Shown here piece after piece: positions 34,101 through 43,417 of a stretch of DNA of 64,000 bases. Location: NCBI GenBank assembly GCA_025360015.1, contig JANYCZ010000037.1:62001-126000 (forward strand). Reading direction: 5' to 3'. The DNA comes from Verrucomicrobiota bacterium. GTDB taxonomy: Bacteria; Verrucomicrobiota; Verrucomicrobiia; Verrucomicrobiales; Verrucomicrobiaceae. The stretch's first letter is position 1. Each line of letters opens with the position of its first letter. The notes under the pieces were generated by a model. It saw only the letters and a list, made by a program, of their open reading frames with translations. It was not told the origin of the DNA and searched no databases. The translations under genes were made by a program, and so were the position numbers.

Positions 34101-37100
34101 GTACGGCCTTCTTTGCAGGCGCCGTGGATGAAGTCACGCTGCATCAGGCTCCATTGTCCCCTGGCGATATTCTGACCTTGCGCGATCTCCGCCACACCAT
34201 CAGCACGGGGGTGCAGAATCAGCCGCCTCTCATCACTAATCCGGGCGCGCAAAGCTCGCTCATCGGCGCGGCGGTGTCGCTGCCCGTCAGCGCGACCGAT
34301 CCTGAAAACAACCCCATCACCTACAGCGCCACCGGTTTGCCCGTTGGCCTTTCGATCTCCGCAAGCGCCGGAGTCATCTCCGGTATGGTGACAGTTTCAG
34401 GCACCTACACCGTCACCCTCAAAGCCAGCGACGGCATCAGCACACCCGCCACCGCTGCCTTCACCTGGACTGTCGTCAGCGGGCTGACGCTGCAGCCCTT
34501 CACCGCCGCGCCGAAGGCGAACGGCAGTGCGCTCAGCTTCACCGCGCAGGCGAGCAACGGCATCAATCCACGCTACAAATGGAACTTTGGCGATGGCACG
34601 CCCGAAACCGCCTGGCTCACCACCACGGCCATCTCCCACACCTATGCCGGACCGGGGCGTTACCTCGTCACGCTCACGGCCACCGATGACACGGGCATCA
34701 CTATCACCAGCACCTTTTATCAGGCCGTGTATGCCGCGCTGACCACGCTCAAGCCCGCCGCCTCCAGCAGCATCGTCTATGAGCATCCCGCCACCGGCAA
34801 TGACCGCGTGTGGTGCGTGAATCCCGACAACAACAGCGTGACTGCTTTCGATACAGTCAGTCGTGCACGCTATGCCGAGATCACCGTGGGCAGCGCGCCG
34901 CGCAGCCTGGCCCTGGCACCGGACGGCAGGCTGTGGGTGACGAATGTGGACACGGGCACGATCAGCATCATCAACACCACCACGCGTGCCGTCGCCGCCA
35001 CCGTAACTCTCGCGTATGGCTCACGCCCCTTTGGCATTGTCTTTGATCCTGCGGCCACTGCCGCCTGGGTGGCGCTGGAGAGCACCGGCAAAGTCCTGAA
35101 GCTGAACCCCAGCACCGGCGCGCAACTTGCCTCGGTGGATGCAGGCGGCCCGGTGCGCCATCTTTCCATCTCTGCTGACAGCGCGCGCGTGTATGCTACG
35201 CGGTTCATCACGCCGCGTGTGCCGGGTGAAAACACCGCCACGCCGGTGCTCACGGGCACAGGCGGTCAGGTGGTCGTCATCGGCACCACGGCGCTTGCCG
35301 TTGAGCGCACGATCTTGCTCAATCCCAGCACCGCAGCAGACACCTCCACCTCCGCGCGTGGTCTGCCAAACTACCTCGGTGCGCCCGTCATCTCTCCCGA
35401 TGGCCTCTCCGCGTGGGTGCCATCCAAGCAGGACAACATCCAGCGCGGCACCTTCCGCGATGGCCTGCCCCTGAACCATGAAAACACCGTGCGCGCCATC
35501 GCATCGCGCCTGGACCTCACCGCGCAGGCCGAGCACCTGCCGTCCCGCGTGGACTTTGACAACGCGGGCATGCCAAGCGCCGCCGCTTACGATCCATGGG
35601 GCATCTACGTCTTCACCGCGCTGGAGGCCAGCCGTGCGGTCGCCATTGTGGATGCGTGGTCGCGCAATGAAATCATCCGCTTCCCCGCAGGGCGCGCGCC
35701 GCAGGGCGTCGTCGTCTCGCCGGACGGCAACACGTTGTATGTGCAGAACTTCATGGACCGCAGCATCACCGTGCATGACGTCAGCGGCATCGCGCAGGGT
35801 GGCGGCACCGCGCCGACCACCACGGCCACGCTGAACACCGTGACCACGGAAAAACTCACCGCTCAGGTGCTGCAAGGGAAGCAGCTCTTCTACGATGCGC
35901 AGGATCCACGTCTGGCGCTGCAGCAGTACATCAGTTGCGCCATCTGCCACAACGACGCCGGGCATGACGGCCGCGTGTGGGATCTGACGAATTTTGGCGA
36001 AGGCCTGCGCAACACCATCACGCTGAAAGGCCATGCCAGCCAGGGCATGCTGCACTGGTCGGGGAACTTTGATGAAGTGCAGGACTTTGAAGGCCAGATC
36101 CGCAGCCTCGCAGGCGGCACTGGCCTCATGACGGACACGCAGTTCAGCACCGGCACGCGCAACCAGCCGCTGGGCGATCCCAAGGCAGGCGTGAGCGCGG
36201 ATCTCGATGCGCTGGCCGCTTATGTGAAATCTCTCACCACCACCGGCAACAGCCCGAACCGCACCACCGCTGGCGCGCTCAGCACCACCGCTGCTGCAGG
36301 CCAGCAGATCTTCCGCGCGCAAAACTGCGCCTCCTGCCACAGCGGTACCGGCTTTACGAACAGCGCGCTGAATGTCTTTGCGGACATCGGCACGCTCAAG
36401 CCCTCCAGCGGCCAGCGCCTCGGTGCTGCGCTCACCGGTTTGGATGTGCCCACCCTGCGCGGCACCTGGGCCACGGGCCCGTATTTGCACGACGGCTCCG
36501 CCACCACGCTGTCTGACGCCATCACCGCGCACAAAGGCGTGACGCTGACGGCCTCGGACCTGTCCTACCTCGCCGCGTTTGTGGGCAGCCTTGATGATGC
36601 ACCCACCACCGCGCCGCTGCCTTTCACGCTCGCGCTCACCACACCCATTACCAACGTGAGCACCACGTTTACCGTCACGGCTACGTTCAGTTCCGCCGCG
36701 TCCGGCTTCACACTCAGCGACCTCGTTGTCACCAATGGCACCGCCTCTGGCTTCAGCGGCAGCGGCACCACCTACACCTTCACAGTGAAGCCCACCACCA
36801 CCGGGGCCGTCACCATCAGCGTGCCCGCCAGCGCCGCGACTGACAGCACCAGCCTGGGCAATTCCCTCTCAAACCTGCTCAGCGTGAACTACGGCGTGGC
36901 AGACATCACGCCGCCCACCGTGGCGCTCACCACTTCGGCCACCAGCGTCGGAGTTCCCTTTGTAGTCACCGCCACTTTCAGTGAAGCGATCACCGGCTTG
37001 CTCGCCACGCAGTTCACCGTGACCAATGGCAGCGTTACTTCGCTGTCTTCCGCAGGGGTGGTGTCGTCTGCCACCATCACTCCCACCGCTGCGGGTGCAG

Positions 37101-40100
37101 TGACGGTGAAACTTCCTGCTGGCATGGTGCAGGATCTCGCGGGGAATTTAAACACCGTGTCCAACACGCTGACCGTCACCTACGCGCCGGTGGTCATCGG
37201 GCAGACCGTTCGAATCCAGGCGGAGGATTTTGACAATGGCGGGGAAGGGGTGGCCTACCATGACACCGACACCGCGAACCAGGGGCAGCTTTCCTCCGGC
37301 CTGGTGTATCGAGACTCCGCAGTGGACATCGAACCCTCCGAAGACACGGACAGCACGCCCTCCGTCGGCTGGATCGCCGCCGGTGAATGGCTGCGCTACA
37401 CCACCACGCTGCCAGCGGGGACTTACAACTTCAATGCGCGCATGGCCACCGTGCTGGCCGGGCCCTACCGCATGAATGTGCTCATCAACGGCACGCTGGC
37501 CACCACGCTCAACATCACTGCCAGCGGCGGCTGGAACACCTGGAAGACCTTTTCCGCCACCGGCCTCACCGTGCCCGCCGCTGCGGTGGTGCGCATCGAG
37601 TTTCCCGATGGCAACGTCAACTTCAACTGGATGGAGTTCGTCAACACCTCCAGTACACCCGACACCACGCCGCCGACCGTGGCTCTCACCACTCCGGCCG
37701 CCAGTGTGTCCGCGCCCTTCGTGGTCACGAGCACTTTCAGCGAAGCTGTCACGGGTGTGGCGCTGACTGATTTCACCGTCACCAACGGCGTCGCTTCAAG
37801 TCTGAGCGGCAGCGGCGCAGCTTACAGCATTCTCGTCACACCCACGGCCAATGGCGCAGTCACAGTAGCCATGCCCGCAGGCGCAGCGCTGGACGCCGCT
37901 AGCAATGCGAGCGTGATGTCGAATACTCTCAGTGTGACCTACACCGCGCCAATGCCCGCGCCCACCGTGCTGCTCAGCACCGCCACCTCCAGTGTGGCGG
38001 GAGCCTTCACCGTGAATGCGGTCTTCAGTCAATCGGTCACCGGCGTGGCGCTGAATGATTTCATCATCACCAATGGAGCAGCTTCCGCGCTCAGCGGCAG
38101 CGGAGCCACCTACAGCATCCTCGTCACACCCATGGCAGCCGGCGCTGTCACCGTCAGCGTGCCCGCGAGTGCCGCGACGAATGCCACCGGTGGTGCCAAC
38201 ACTGTGTCCAATTTGCTTGCGGCGACTTACACGCCTCTCGATACCACGCCGCCGACGGTCGTGCTTTCCACGCCGACGAACAGCGTGAGCGCGCCCTTTG
38301 TCGTCACGGCCACCTTCAGCGAAGTCGTCACCGGCGTCTCGCTGAACAGCTTCACGGTTGGCAATGGCTTGGCTTCAGCCCTGAGCGGCAGCGGCACGTC
38401 CTACAGCATCACCATCACACCTGCGCTCAGCGGCGCAATCACGGTGACGATGCCCGTGGGTGCGGCGTTTGATGCCGCCAGCAATGTGAGCCTGGCTTCG
38501 AACACTTTGAGCGTGAGCTACACCGCGCTGCTGGCACCTGCACCCACGGTGCTGCTCAGCACCCCCTCGGCCAGTGTGACGGGCACCTTCACGGTGAATG
38601 CGGTCTTCAGCCAGTGGGTGACCGGGGTGACGGTGAATGGTTTCACGGTCACCAATGGCACGCTGTCAGCACTCAGCGGTGGCGGCACGACTTACAGCAT
38701 CCTGGTCACCCCCAAGTCGGCTGGTCCTGTCACCCTCAGCATGCCCGCCGGCGCTGCTACGGGCACGGGCGGCGTGGCCAGCATTGCTTCGAATCTGCTC
38801 ACGGTCACTTACACGCCTCTCGACACCACGCCGCCGACGGTCGCCCTCACCACGTCGACCAGCAGCGTCAGCGCTCCCTTTGTCGTCACGGCTACTTGGA
38901 GTGAAGTCGTCACCGGCGTCGCGTTGAATGATTTCACCGTCACTAATGGCCTCGCTTCCGCCCTGAGCGGCAGCGGCACTGTTTACAGTGTGAGCATCAC
39001 GCCGACGGCCAATGGCGCAGTCACGGTGACCATGCCTGCGGGTGCTGCTATCGATGCCGCCAGCAACGCGAGTCTGGTCTCGAACACCTTGAGCGTGACT
39101 TACACCGCACCCGCCGCCCCCACGGTGCTTCTAAGTACTGCCTCGACCAGTGTGACAGGCGCATTCACGGTCAATGCGGTCTTCAGCCAGTCCGTCACCG
39201 GGGTGGCCTTGAATGATTTCGCCATCACCAAAGGCACGGCCTCCGCCCTCACCGGCAGTGGCACTACCTACAGCATCCTCGTCACGCCCACGGCGGCGGG
39301 TGCGGTCACCCTCAGCATGCCTGCGGGTGCCGCCATCAATGCGACCAGTGTCGCCAGCGCTGCGTCCAATCTGCTCACGGTCACTTACACGGTGCCGGAC
39401 ACCACGCCGCCGACGGTGGTGCTCTCCACTTCAGCCGCCAGCGTCGCCGCGCCTTTTGTCGTCACCGCCACCTTCAGTGAAAGTGTCACCGGCCTGCTCG
39501 CTTCCGGATTCGCTGTGACTAACGGCACTGTCACCGCCCTGTCTTCCACCGGTGTGGTATGGTCCGCCACCGTCACGCCCACGGCGGCGGGGAATGTCAC
39601 CGTCAGCCTGCCTGCGGGCGCGGCACAGGATCTCGCGGGCAATAAGAGCCTCGTGTCGAATCTCATCACCGTGAGCTACGCGCCTGTGGTCGTCACCAAT
39701 GGTCTCACCGGCGACTACTACATTGGCAAAAACTTCGATCAGTTCAGCTTCACCCGCACGGAATCCACGCTCGACTTCACCTGGGGCACGGGCAGTCCTG
39801 ATCCGCGCATTCCTGCCGATGGCTTCAGCGTGCGCTGGCGCGGCTACGTCACCCCGCGCTATACGGAGACGTACGACATCATCTCCGTGACCGATGACGG
39901 CGTGCGTCTCTGGGTGAATGGCCAGCTGGTCGTCAATGACTGGAACGACCACGGCGAATCCTGGGACAACGGCACCATCACGCTGCAGGCCGGTGTGACC
40001 GTCAGCATCGTCATGGAGTACTATGAAAACACCGGCGGTGCCACCGCGCGCCTGCTGTGGGAAAGCCCCAGCCAGCTCCGCGAAGTGATCCCTACGAGCC

Positions 40101-41491
40101 GCTGGCTCGTCAATGCACCCGCTGCGGCTCCTGCTGCGTTGCAAAACAGCGTCACGCTCACTTCCATCATTCCCGTCACCATGCCTCTCGCCACGACCCC
40201 GAGCGATGACGATGGCGTGCCCGACCTCGTTGAAACCGCAATCGGCACCTCGCTAACCAGTGGCATCAACCACCCCGGAGCGGGCCTGCAGATCGTCACG
40301 CGCAGTAACAACAGTGTCGATGCCACGCTGCTGCGTCCTTCCGGTCAAAGCGGTGTCACCTTCACCCTCGAAAGCAGCAGCGATCTCATCAACTGGTCCC
40401 CGCTCGGCGTGACACCCGCCGTGGCCGATCAAGGCAGCGGCTGGGAACTCGTCACCTGGTCAAACCTCCATGCCCTCACCGGTCAAAGCCTCGCGCATGG
40501 CATCGTCCGCCTGCGTGTCACGCAAGGCGGCAACAGCGCCACCACCACGCCCGTGGGCTGGCAGCAGACCACGCTCACTACCGGCACGCAGAGCTACGGC
40601 CTCAATCTATCCAGCGCGGATCTCTTCACCGGCAGCATCGTCGCTGCCGATGCCACGGGCATCACTCTCAGCGAGCAGGCCGCGCTGGCCTCTGCCATGG
40701 ACCCCGCGCAGCATTACTACCTCGAAGTCATCAGCGGCCCACAGGCCGGGCATCGTCTCGATGTGCAGAGCACCACCAGCACCGCCTGCATCATCGCCGC
40801 AGACTCACCGAATACCACGCTCGCCGCCGCCAATGTCACCAGCTTGACCGGAGCCCGCGTCAGCCTGCGTGCTCATCGCACCCTCGGCAGTGTCTTTGAC
40901 CCCGCCCGCTTCCAGGGCTCCACCGTCGCCACCAGTGCCGATCAAGTCCTCTTCTACACCTCCACAGGTTACAACACCTGCTGGCTCTATGCCCTCGGCA
41001 ATACGCGCAACTGGGTGCTGAGCGACGGCACACTCGCCAGTGTGAATGATACCCCCATCCCACCCGGCACCGGCGTCATGCTTCAAATCGCCAGCACCAC
41101 GCCCGCGCCTCTGCTCACCACCGGCAGCGTGCGCACCACGCCCTTTGCCCGTCCGTTGCAGACCGGCTACAATCTCTTTGCCAATCCCTGGCCGCTCGAT
41201 ACCACACCCGCGCAGGCCTGCCTCACCACCCCCGCCCTCGTCGCCAGCACCGCTTTCTCCAGTGCCGATCAGTTGCAGCTCTGGAAAGGCGACACCACCG
41301 CCGGTGCGAGTGGCTACGCCGGTTACTGGCTCTTCCAGATGCCCGGCCAGCTCACCCCCATCTGGATCTCCACAGGCGATGCCACGCTGCTCTCACGCAA
41401 CACCACGACCCTTCTCCGTGCAGGCCGAGCCACGTTCATCAAAGCGCAGGCAAAGCCGAATCGTGCGGTGTGGGTGATTCCGCCGCCATGA
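31112..41491 (+). CDS. giant secreted copper-radical oxidase / dihaem cytochrome c / adhesin-like fusion
   Basis: The 3459-residue protein starts at ATG 31112 (ATG 31157 possible), with an Arg-rich leader and signal core ending near GHVTA. Order: galactose/glyoxal-oxidase-like seven-bladed domain with DUF1929-like end (about 75-545), with the cofactor residues in place: Cys142 (MFCGG), Tyr190 (RWYNS), Tyr403-His404 (RTYHS), His488 (QTHSVST); putative-Ig; PA14 (about 640-790); LamG (about 800-1030); cadherin/putative-Ig; PKD (about 1130-1205); YVTN-type propeller (about 1210-1575); cytochrome c region with CAICH at 1609 and CASCH at 1739; two Ig-like domains; CBM6-like (about 2033-2180); seven Ig-like domains; PA14 (about 2865-3010); C-terminal domain resembling TIGR02597. 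It is probably surface-bound or released. Haem attachment would need the c-type cytochrome machinery. Substrate is unknown. Confidence 0.88.
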   Translation: MNRIIAIFRRKRRHSMASLWRVCALLLLTSGHVTADVATHAQQDALMAEAARLAPAAEAVVMSVGTVSPAQFATMGNWSAVIPWTPHIPAAAAMMPDGRLLTYASNQRTSFPDGPQFTYVALWDPATGLFTEVNNGTHDMFCGGLSILPDGRLLVNGGNGMNGTVAQSSLFDWRTSEWVPAQTMADGRWYNSSIALPNGEVLTAGGNSGSNADGTIEQWNASSGWRRMSGINWAPISNPPTPNAIETNWHPFFLVAPDGRVAHFGPHQALDWLTATGTGSMTSAGASIPGTHYPKQGAWAMYAPGKVVVAGGLQAIDDGTVVNKAFTLDLNGPTPVLTSTAPMANARSFSNSVMLPNGEVMVVGGNTSGQFFSDVGAVFTPEIWNSTTGQWRAVADTSVPRTYHSLAMLLPDGRVWSGGGGLGGAASTDHQDAQVFTPPQLFNADGTAAVRPVITAAPDRISPASVFTVNASANVQYFSAISISAQTHSVSTGLRHVRFTHTSPSSGVYAVTAPASINVLTPGYWMMFAVDANGVWSVSRIIQVTNSTLPVVTNPGQQSVNQNTVVSLPISASATGGTLGYSASGLPTGLSLNAATGLISGTVTAAPGTYRSTILVSAAGQVTSLSFNWIVLLPNLGTGQIMREYWNNLDGTTVASLTDSLVYPANPNGRDLQPAFDAPQNWDDYTGQRMRGFLYVPVTGQYQFFISSDDESSLRLSTDANPANAVEIASQAGWTPPATWTWYAEQTSAVFTLQAGKRYYIEALGKDGNGDDHLSVGWMKPGDTAVSIIGGTYLSPYLPVNNPVVTWSFDEASWNGTAGEVKALTTGLLGITGSAVGGAITTVVNPALSGNPGTGSSAQFNGTTQSIVMPFNAALNPNDFTVAAWVRSDGVPGLSRCVIASRDESTATKKGYGLWVTADGFWQLRTGADAAGLKGSAVSVGQWTHVAATFRTTGTSGSVLAGVRSLYINGALVSQDTGTYVPNTALPFVVGAADSPGTAFFAGAVDEVTLHQAPLSPGDILTLRDLRHTISTGVQNQPPLITNPGAQSSLIGAAVSLPVSATDPENNPITYSATGLPVGLSISASAGVISGMVTVSGTYTVTLKASDGISTPATAAFTWTVVSGLTLQPFTAAPKANGSALSFTAQASNGINPRYKWNFGDGTPETAWLTTTAISHTYAGPGRYLVTLTATDDTGITITSTFYQAVYAALTTLKPAASSSIVYEHPATGNDRVWCVNPDNNSVTAFDTVSRARYAEITVGSAPRSLALAPDGRLWVTNVDTGTISIINTTTRAVAATVTLAYGSRPFGIVFDPAATAAWVALESTGKVLKLNPSTGAQLASVDAGGPVRHLSISADSARVYATRFITPRVPGENTATPVLTGTGGQVVVIGTTALAVERTILLNPSTAADTSTSARGLPNYLGAPVISPDGLSAWVPSKQDNIQRGTFRDGLPLNHENTVRAIASRLDLTAQAEHLPSRVDFDNAGMPSAAAYDPWGIYVFTALEASRAVAIVDAWSRNEIIRFPAGRAPQGVVVSPDGNTLYVQNFMDRSITVHDVSGIAQGGGTAPTTTATLNTVTTEKLTAQVLQGKQLFYDAQDPRLALQQYISCAICHNDAGHDGRVWDLTNFGEGLRNTITLKGHASQGMLHWSGNFDEVQDFEGQIRSLAGGTGLMTDTQFSTGTRNQPLGDPKAGVSADLDALAAYVKSLTTTGNSPNRTTAGALSTTAAAGQQIFRAQNCASCHSGTGFTNSALNVFADIGTLKPSSGQRLGAALTGLDVPTLRGTWATGPYLHDGSATTLSDAITAHKGVTLTASDLSYLAAFVGSLDDAPTTAPLPFTLALTTPITNVSTTFTVTATFSSAASGFTLSDLVVTNGTASGFSGSGTTYTFTVKPTTTGAVTISVPASAATDSTSLGNSLSNLLSVNYGVADITPPTVALTTSATSVGVPFVVTATFSEAITGLLATQFTVTNGSVTSLSSAGVVSSATITPTAAGAVTVKLPAGMVQDLAGNLNTVSNTLTVTYAPVVIGQTVRIQAEDFDNGGEGVAYHDTDTANQGQLSSGLVYRDSAVDIEPSEDTDSTPSVGWIAAGEWLRYTTTLPAGTYNFNARMATVLAGPYRMNVLINGTLATTLNITASGGWNTWKTFSATGLTVPAAAVVRIEFPDGNVNFNWMEFVNTSSTPDTTPPTVALTTPAASVSAPFVVTSTFSEAVTGVALTDFTVTNGVASSLSGSGAAYSILVTPTANGAVTVAMPAGAALDAASNASVMSNTLSVTYTAPMPAPTVLLSTATSSVAGAFTVNAVFSQSVTGVALNDFIITNGAASALSGSGATYSILVTPMAAGAVTVSVPASAATNATGGANTVSNLLAATYTPLDTTPPTVVLSTPTNSVSAPFVVTATFSEVVTGVSLNSFTVGNGLASALSGSGTSYSITITPALSGAITVTMPVGAAFDAASNVSLASNTLSVSYTALLAPAPTVLLSTPSASVTGTFTVNAVFSQWVTGVTVNGFTVTNGTLSALSGGGTTYSILVTPKSAGPVTLSMPAGAATGTGGVASIASNLLTVTYTPLDTTPPTVALTTSTSSVSAPFVVTATWSEVVTGVALNDFTVTNGLASALSGSGTVYSVSITPTANGAVTVTMPAGAAIDAASNASLVSNTLSVTYTAPAAPTVLLSTASTSVTGAFTVNAVFSQSVTGVALNDFAITKGTASALTGSGTTYSILVTPTAAGAVTLSMPAGAAINATSVASAASNLLTVTYTVPDTTPPTVVLSTSAASVAAPFVVTATFSESVTGLLASGFAVTNGTVTALSSTGVVWSATVTPTAAGNVTVSLPAGAAQDLAGNKSLVSNLITVSYAPVVVTNGLTGDYYIGKNFDQFSFTRTESTLDFTWGTGSPDPRIPADGFSVRWRGYVTPRYTETYDIISVTDDGVRLWVNGQLVVNDWNDHGESWDNGTITLQAGVTVSIVMEYYENTGGATARLLWESPSQLREVIPTSRWLVNAPAAAPAALQNSVTLTSIIPVTMPLATTPSDDDGVPDLVETAIGTSLTSGINHPGAGLQIVTRSNNSVDATLLRPSGQSGVTFTLESSSDLINWSPLGVTPAVADQGSGWELVTWSNLHALTGQSLAHGIVRLRVTQGGNSATTTPVGWQQTTLTTGTQSYGLNLSSADLFTGSIVAADATGITLSEQAALASAMDPAQHYYLEVISGPQAGHRLDVQSTTSTACIIAADSPNTTLAAANVTSLTGARVSLRAHRTLGSVFDPARFQGSTVATSADQVLFYTSTGYNTCWLYALGNTRNWVLSDGTLASVNDTPIPPGTGVMLQIASTTPAPLLTTGSVRTTPFARPLQTGYNLFANPWPLDTTPAQACLTTPALVASTAFSSADQLQLWKGDTTAGASGYAGYWLFQMPGQLTPIWISTGDATLLSRNTTTLLRAGRATFIKAQAKPNRAVWVIPPP
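37661..39690 (+). repeat. alternating A-B Ig-like domain repeats within the giant gene
   Basis: Seven Ig-like domains alternate in two types: A starts DTTPPTV and contains SAPFVVTATFSE; B starts APTVLLST and contains TGAFTVNAVFSQ. A units begin near 37661, 38240, 38822 and 39399, a period of about 579 bp, i.e. one A-B dimer of 193 codons. Nucleotide similarity between dimers is high, pointing to recent duplication of the dimer rather than of single domains. Confidence 0.85.
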
Positions 41492-41659
41492 GGTGGCAGA
41501 GATGCACGGCGCAAGCCTGCATCGGCGACACCGCTTTCGCGAGGTGCAGAGTATGCTTTGGCCTTACCCTGCAGTCTGGCCTGCAAAAGCGGCGTCGCGC
41601 CCTGGCTTGCCGCACGCACTCCAAGACGCTGTCGCGTACGCGAGGGTCCATCCCGCCAT

Positions 41660-42988
41660 TCACTCCCGCAACGCAGGCGGCCGATGGCTTTGGATCTGTG
41701 CTTTGAAATCCCCGAGGCTGTTCCAATGCGCAGGCTCATTCAGATCTACTTCGGTGATGGCCAGGGTGCCGAACTCTTTGGCTTGCGCGAGCACATCCCC
41801 ATAGTGATCGAAGATGCCGGAGATCATCCACTGGTTCTTGGTGGCGTCGGTGTAGGTGCTGCTGACGATATAGACATGGTTCTCGCACGCACGCGCCGCA
41901 GCGAGCATCGGATTGCAGCCCCACACCGGCCACGCGATAACTTCGGCACCTTTGATCGTGAGAGCCCGGGCGACTTCAGGGAAGAAGCCGTCGTAGCAGA
42001 CCATCATGCCCACTTTGCCAAAACGGGTGTCGAACACCGGGTAGTCATGCCCTGGCGTGATGCCCGCCTCGATCTCGCCACGCGGCAGCGTGACCTTGCG
42101 ATACTTGCCCACCAGAGCGCCATCCGGGCCAAGCAGCGCGGCGGTGTTGTAGAGCGTCTTGCCCTCGCGCTCGACGAGGCCGGCGACGATGTAGAGTGCA
42201 TGCTCCTTCGCCAGCCTGCCAAAGTACTCGGTGCTGGGGCCGGGTACCGTCTCCGCGCATTGAGCCATTGTCTTGCCGGTGCCGTAGTAGGTGAGGGTCT
42301 CGCCGAGCACGACGAGGTCGGCCTTCTGCTGCGCGGCGGTGGCGATGAGCGGCGCATACTGCGGCGGTTTGTCAGCGGGGTTCTTGCCGTCCTTCGGCTG
42401 GAGATGAATCGTGGCGAGCCTGACCTTGCGCGGGGCAGGGGCTGGCACAGCGGCGAGTGAGACCTCGCTCCACTCCACACGCGCGTTCGGGGCCCATTGA
42501 AGATACAGCTCGATCTTCGCCTGCCGCGCCTTCACCGGCGCACGCAGGGTGCTTTCGCAGTGCGTCCACTGATTGGCTTCACCGTCCGGCATATGGGGGT
42601 ATTCAGGCTCTGCACGTGGGATGGAACCTTTGGCGTAGCCTTGCTTGGCAGGCTCCTCCCACGTCACCGTCTTCCCATTTTCATCCTGCCACAAGATGCG
42701 TGCATACACACTGCGGCGCGCTGTCGGCATGGCGCTCGCTTTTTTCCACGCGCTAAACTGGAAATGCTTTCCGCCCTCGACCGGCACTATGCGCGTCCAG
42801 CAGCCGATCCACTGCTCCCCCGCGCCGGTTTCGAGAATGAGGGAGCCTTGGCCATCATGCCCGCCGGTCTTGCTCACCTCCGCATCCGGCTTCGCCTCAT
42901 CCCGCGGAGACCACAGAGACCAGTCTTCAGAGAACGCCGCATGGGAAGCCGTGGCGAGGAGGCAGAGGAGGACGGTGAAGGATTTCAT
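41660..42988 (-). CDS. secreted nitrilase-superfamily amidohydrolase
   Basis: The 442-residue protein has a signal peptide ([18 protein letters not shown]). Residues about 20-185 form a beta-rich binding domain ([42 protein letters not shown]), like carbohydrate-binding modules. The C-terminal domain (about 188-440) is a carbon-nitrogen hydrolase with the full catalytic triad: Glu230 (VLGETL), Lys298 ([11 protein letters not shown]) and Cys331 ([11 protein letters not shown]). It should cleave an amide or nitrile outside the cytoplasm. An exported enzyme of this normally cytoplasmic family fused to a binding module is notable. It converges with the giant gene; the 168 bp between stops hold nothing clear. 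Confidence 0.9.
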   Translation of the reverse strand: MKSFTVLLCLLATASHAAFSEDWSLWSPRDEAKPDAEVSKTGGHDGQGSLILETGAGEQWIGCWTRIVPVEGGKHFQFSAWKKASAMPTARRSVYARILWQDENGKTVTWEEPAKQGYAKGSIPRAEPEYPHMPDGEANQWTHCESTLRAPVKARQAKIELYLQWAPNARVEWSEVSLAAVPAPAPRKVRLATIHLQPKDGKNPADKPPQYAPLIATAAQQKADLVVLGETLTYYGTGKTMAQCAETVPGPSTEYFGRLAKEHALYIVAGLVEREGKTLYNTAALLGPDGALVGKYRKVTLPRGEIEAGITPGHDYPVFDTRFGKVGMMVCYDGFFPEVARALTIKGAEVIAWPVWGCNPMLAAARACENHVYIVSSTYTDATKNQWMISGIFDHYGDVLAQAKEFGTLAITEVDLNEPAHWNSLGDFKAQIQSHRPPALRE

Positions 42989-43417
42989 GCATCCTTATAC
43001 GCACTCAAGCTATGCGATTGCGCAGGGGAGGCTGATGAGGAGAGTACAGAGTTTCACAAAACTCGTTTCGGGTATGTCGAGTCCGAGGACGTTCTGTTCG
43101 CCGCAGAGGGGCAGAGAATGGATTCAATCTCCGCCACCTCTGCACCTTTGCCCCTCTGCGGCAGAATCGAAGGTCCCTACGACTTCCAAGCGGCAGGATG
43201 GGGAGTGTCTCCGCGCGGTTTCCAGAAATCAGTTTTGGAAAACACAATGTCCATTCATGGGCCTATCCGGCCGGAAACCAGAACCAGATTCCGGTTAAAA
43301 CCGGTACTACAGAACAGCGCTGTGTAACGCCGTCGCTGGTGAGGCCGGGCGGACGGGCTGAACGATGGACCGAGGAAGTATGGTTTGCCGCAGAGGCGGC
43401 AAAGATGCACAGAAGCC
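42989..43417. other. intergenic region with Verrucomicrobia-type hairpins
   Basis: No credible gene in 429 bp. It contains the 13-bp inverted repeat at 43101-43161 and, at 43387-43400, a GCCGC-AGA-GGCGGC-like block with similar CAGAGGCGGCAAAGATGCA text. Both derive from the same kind of dispersed element. Confidence 0.5.
43101..43161. repeat. 13-bp perfect inverted repeat
   Basis: CCGCAGAGGGGCA at 43101-43113 pairs perfectly with TGCCCCTCTGCGG at 43149-43161 over a 35-base loop. There is no T-run. It is probably a dispersed palindromic element. Confidence 0.7.

Noticed and set aside
32360-36532. long minus-strand frames beneath the giant gene
   Set aside because: They mirror the oxidase and cytochrome regions and show no start signals or domains.
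37661-39690. repeat array as a CRISPR
   Set aside because: The units are about 290 bp, in frame and code for Ig-like domains; there are no short repeats with unique spacers and no cas genes.
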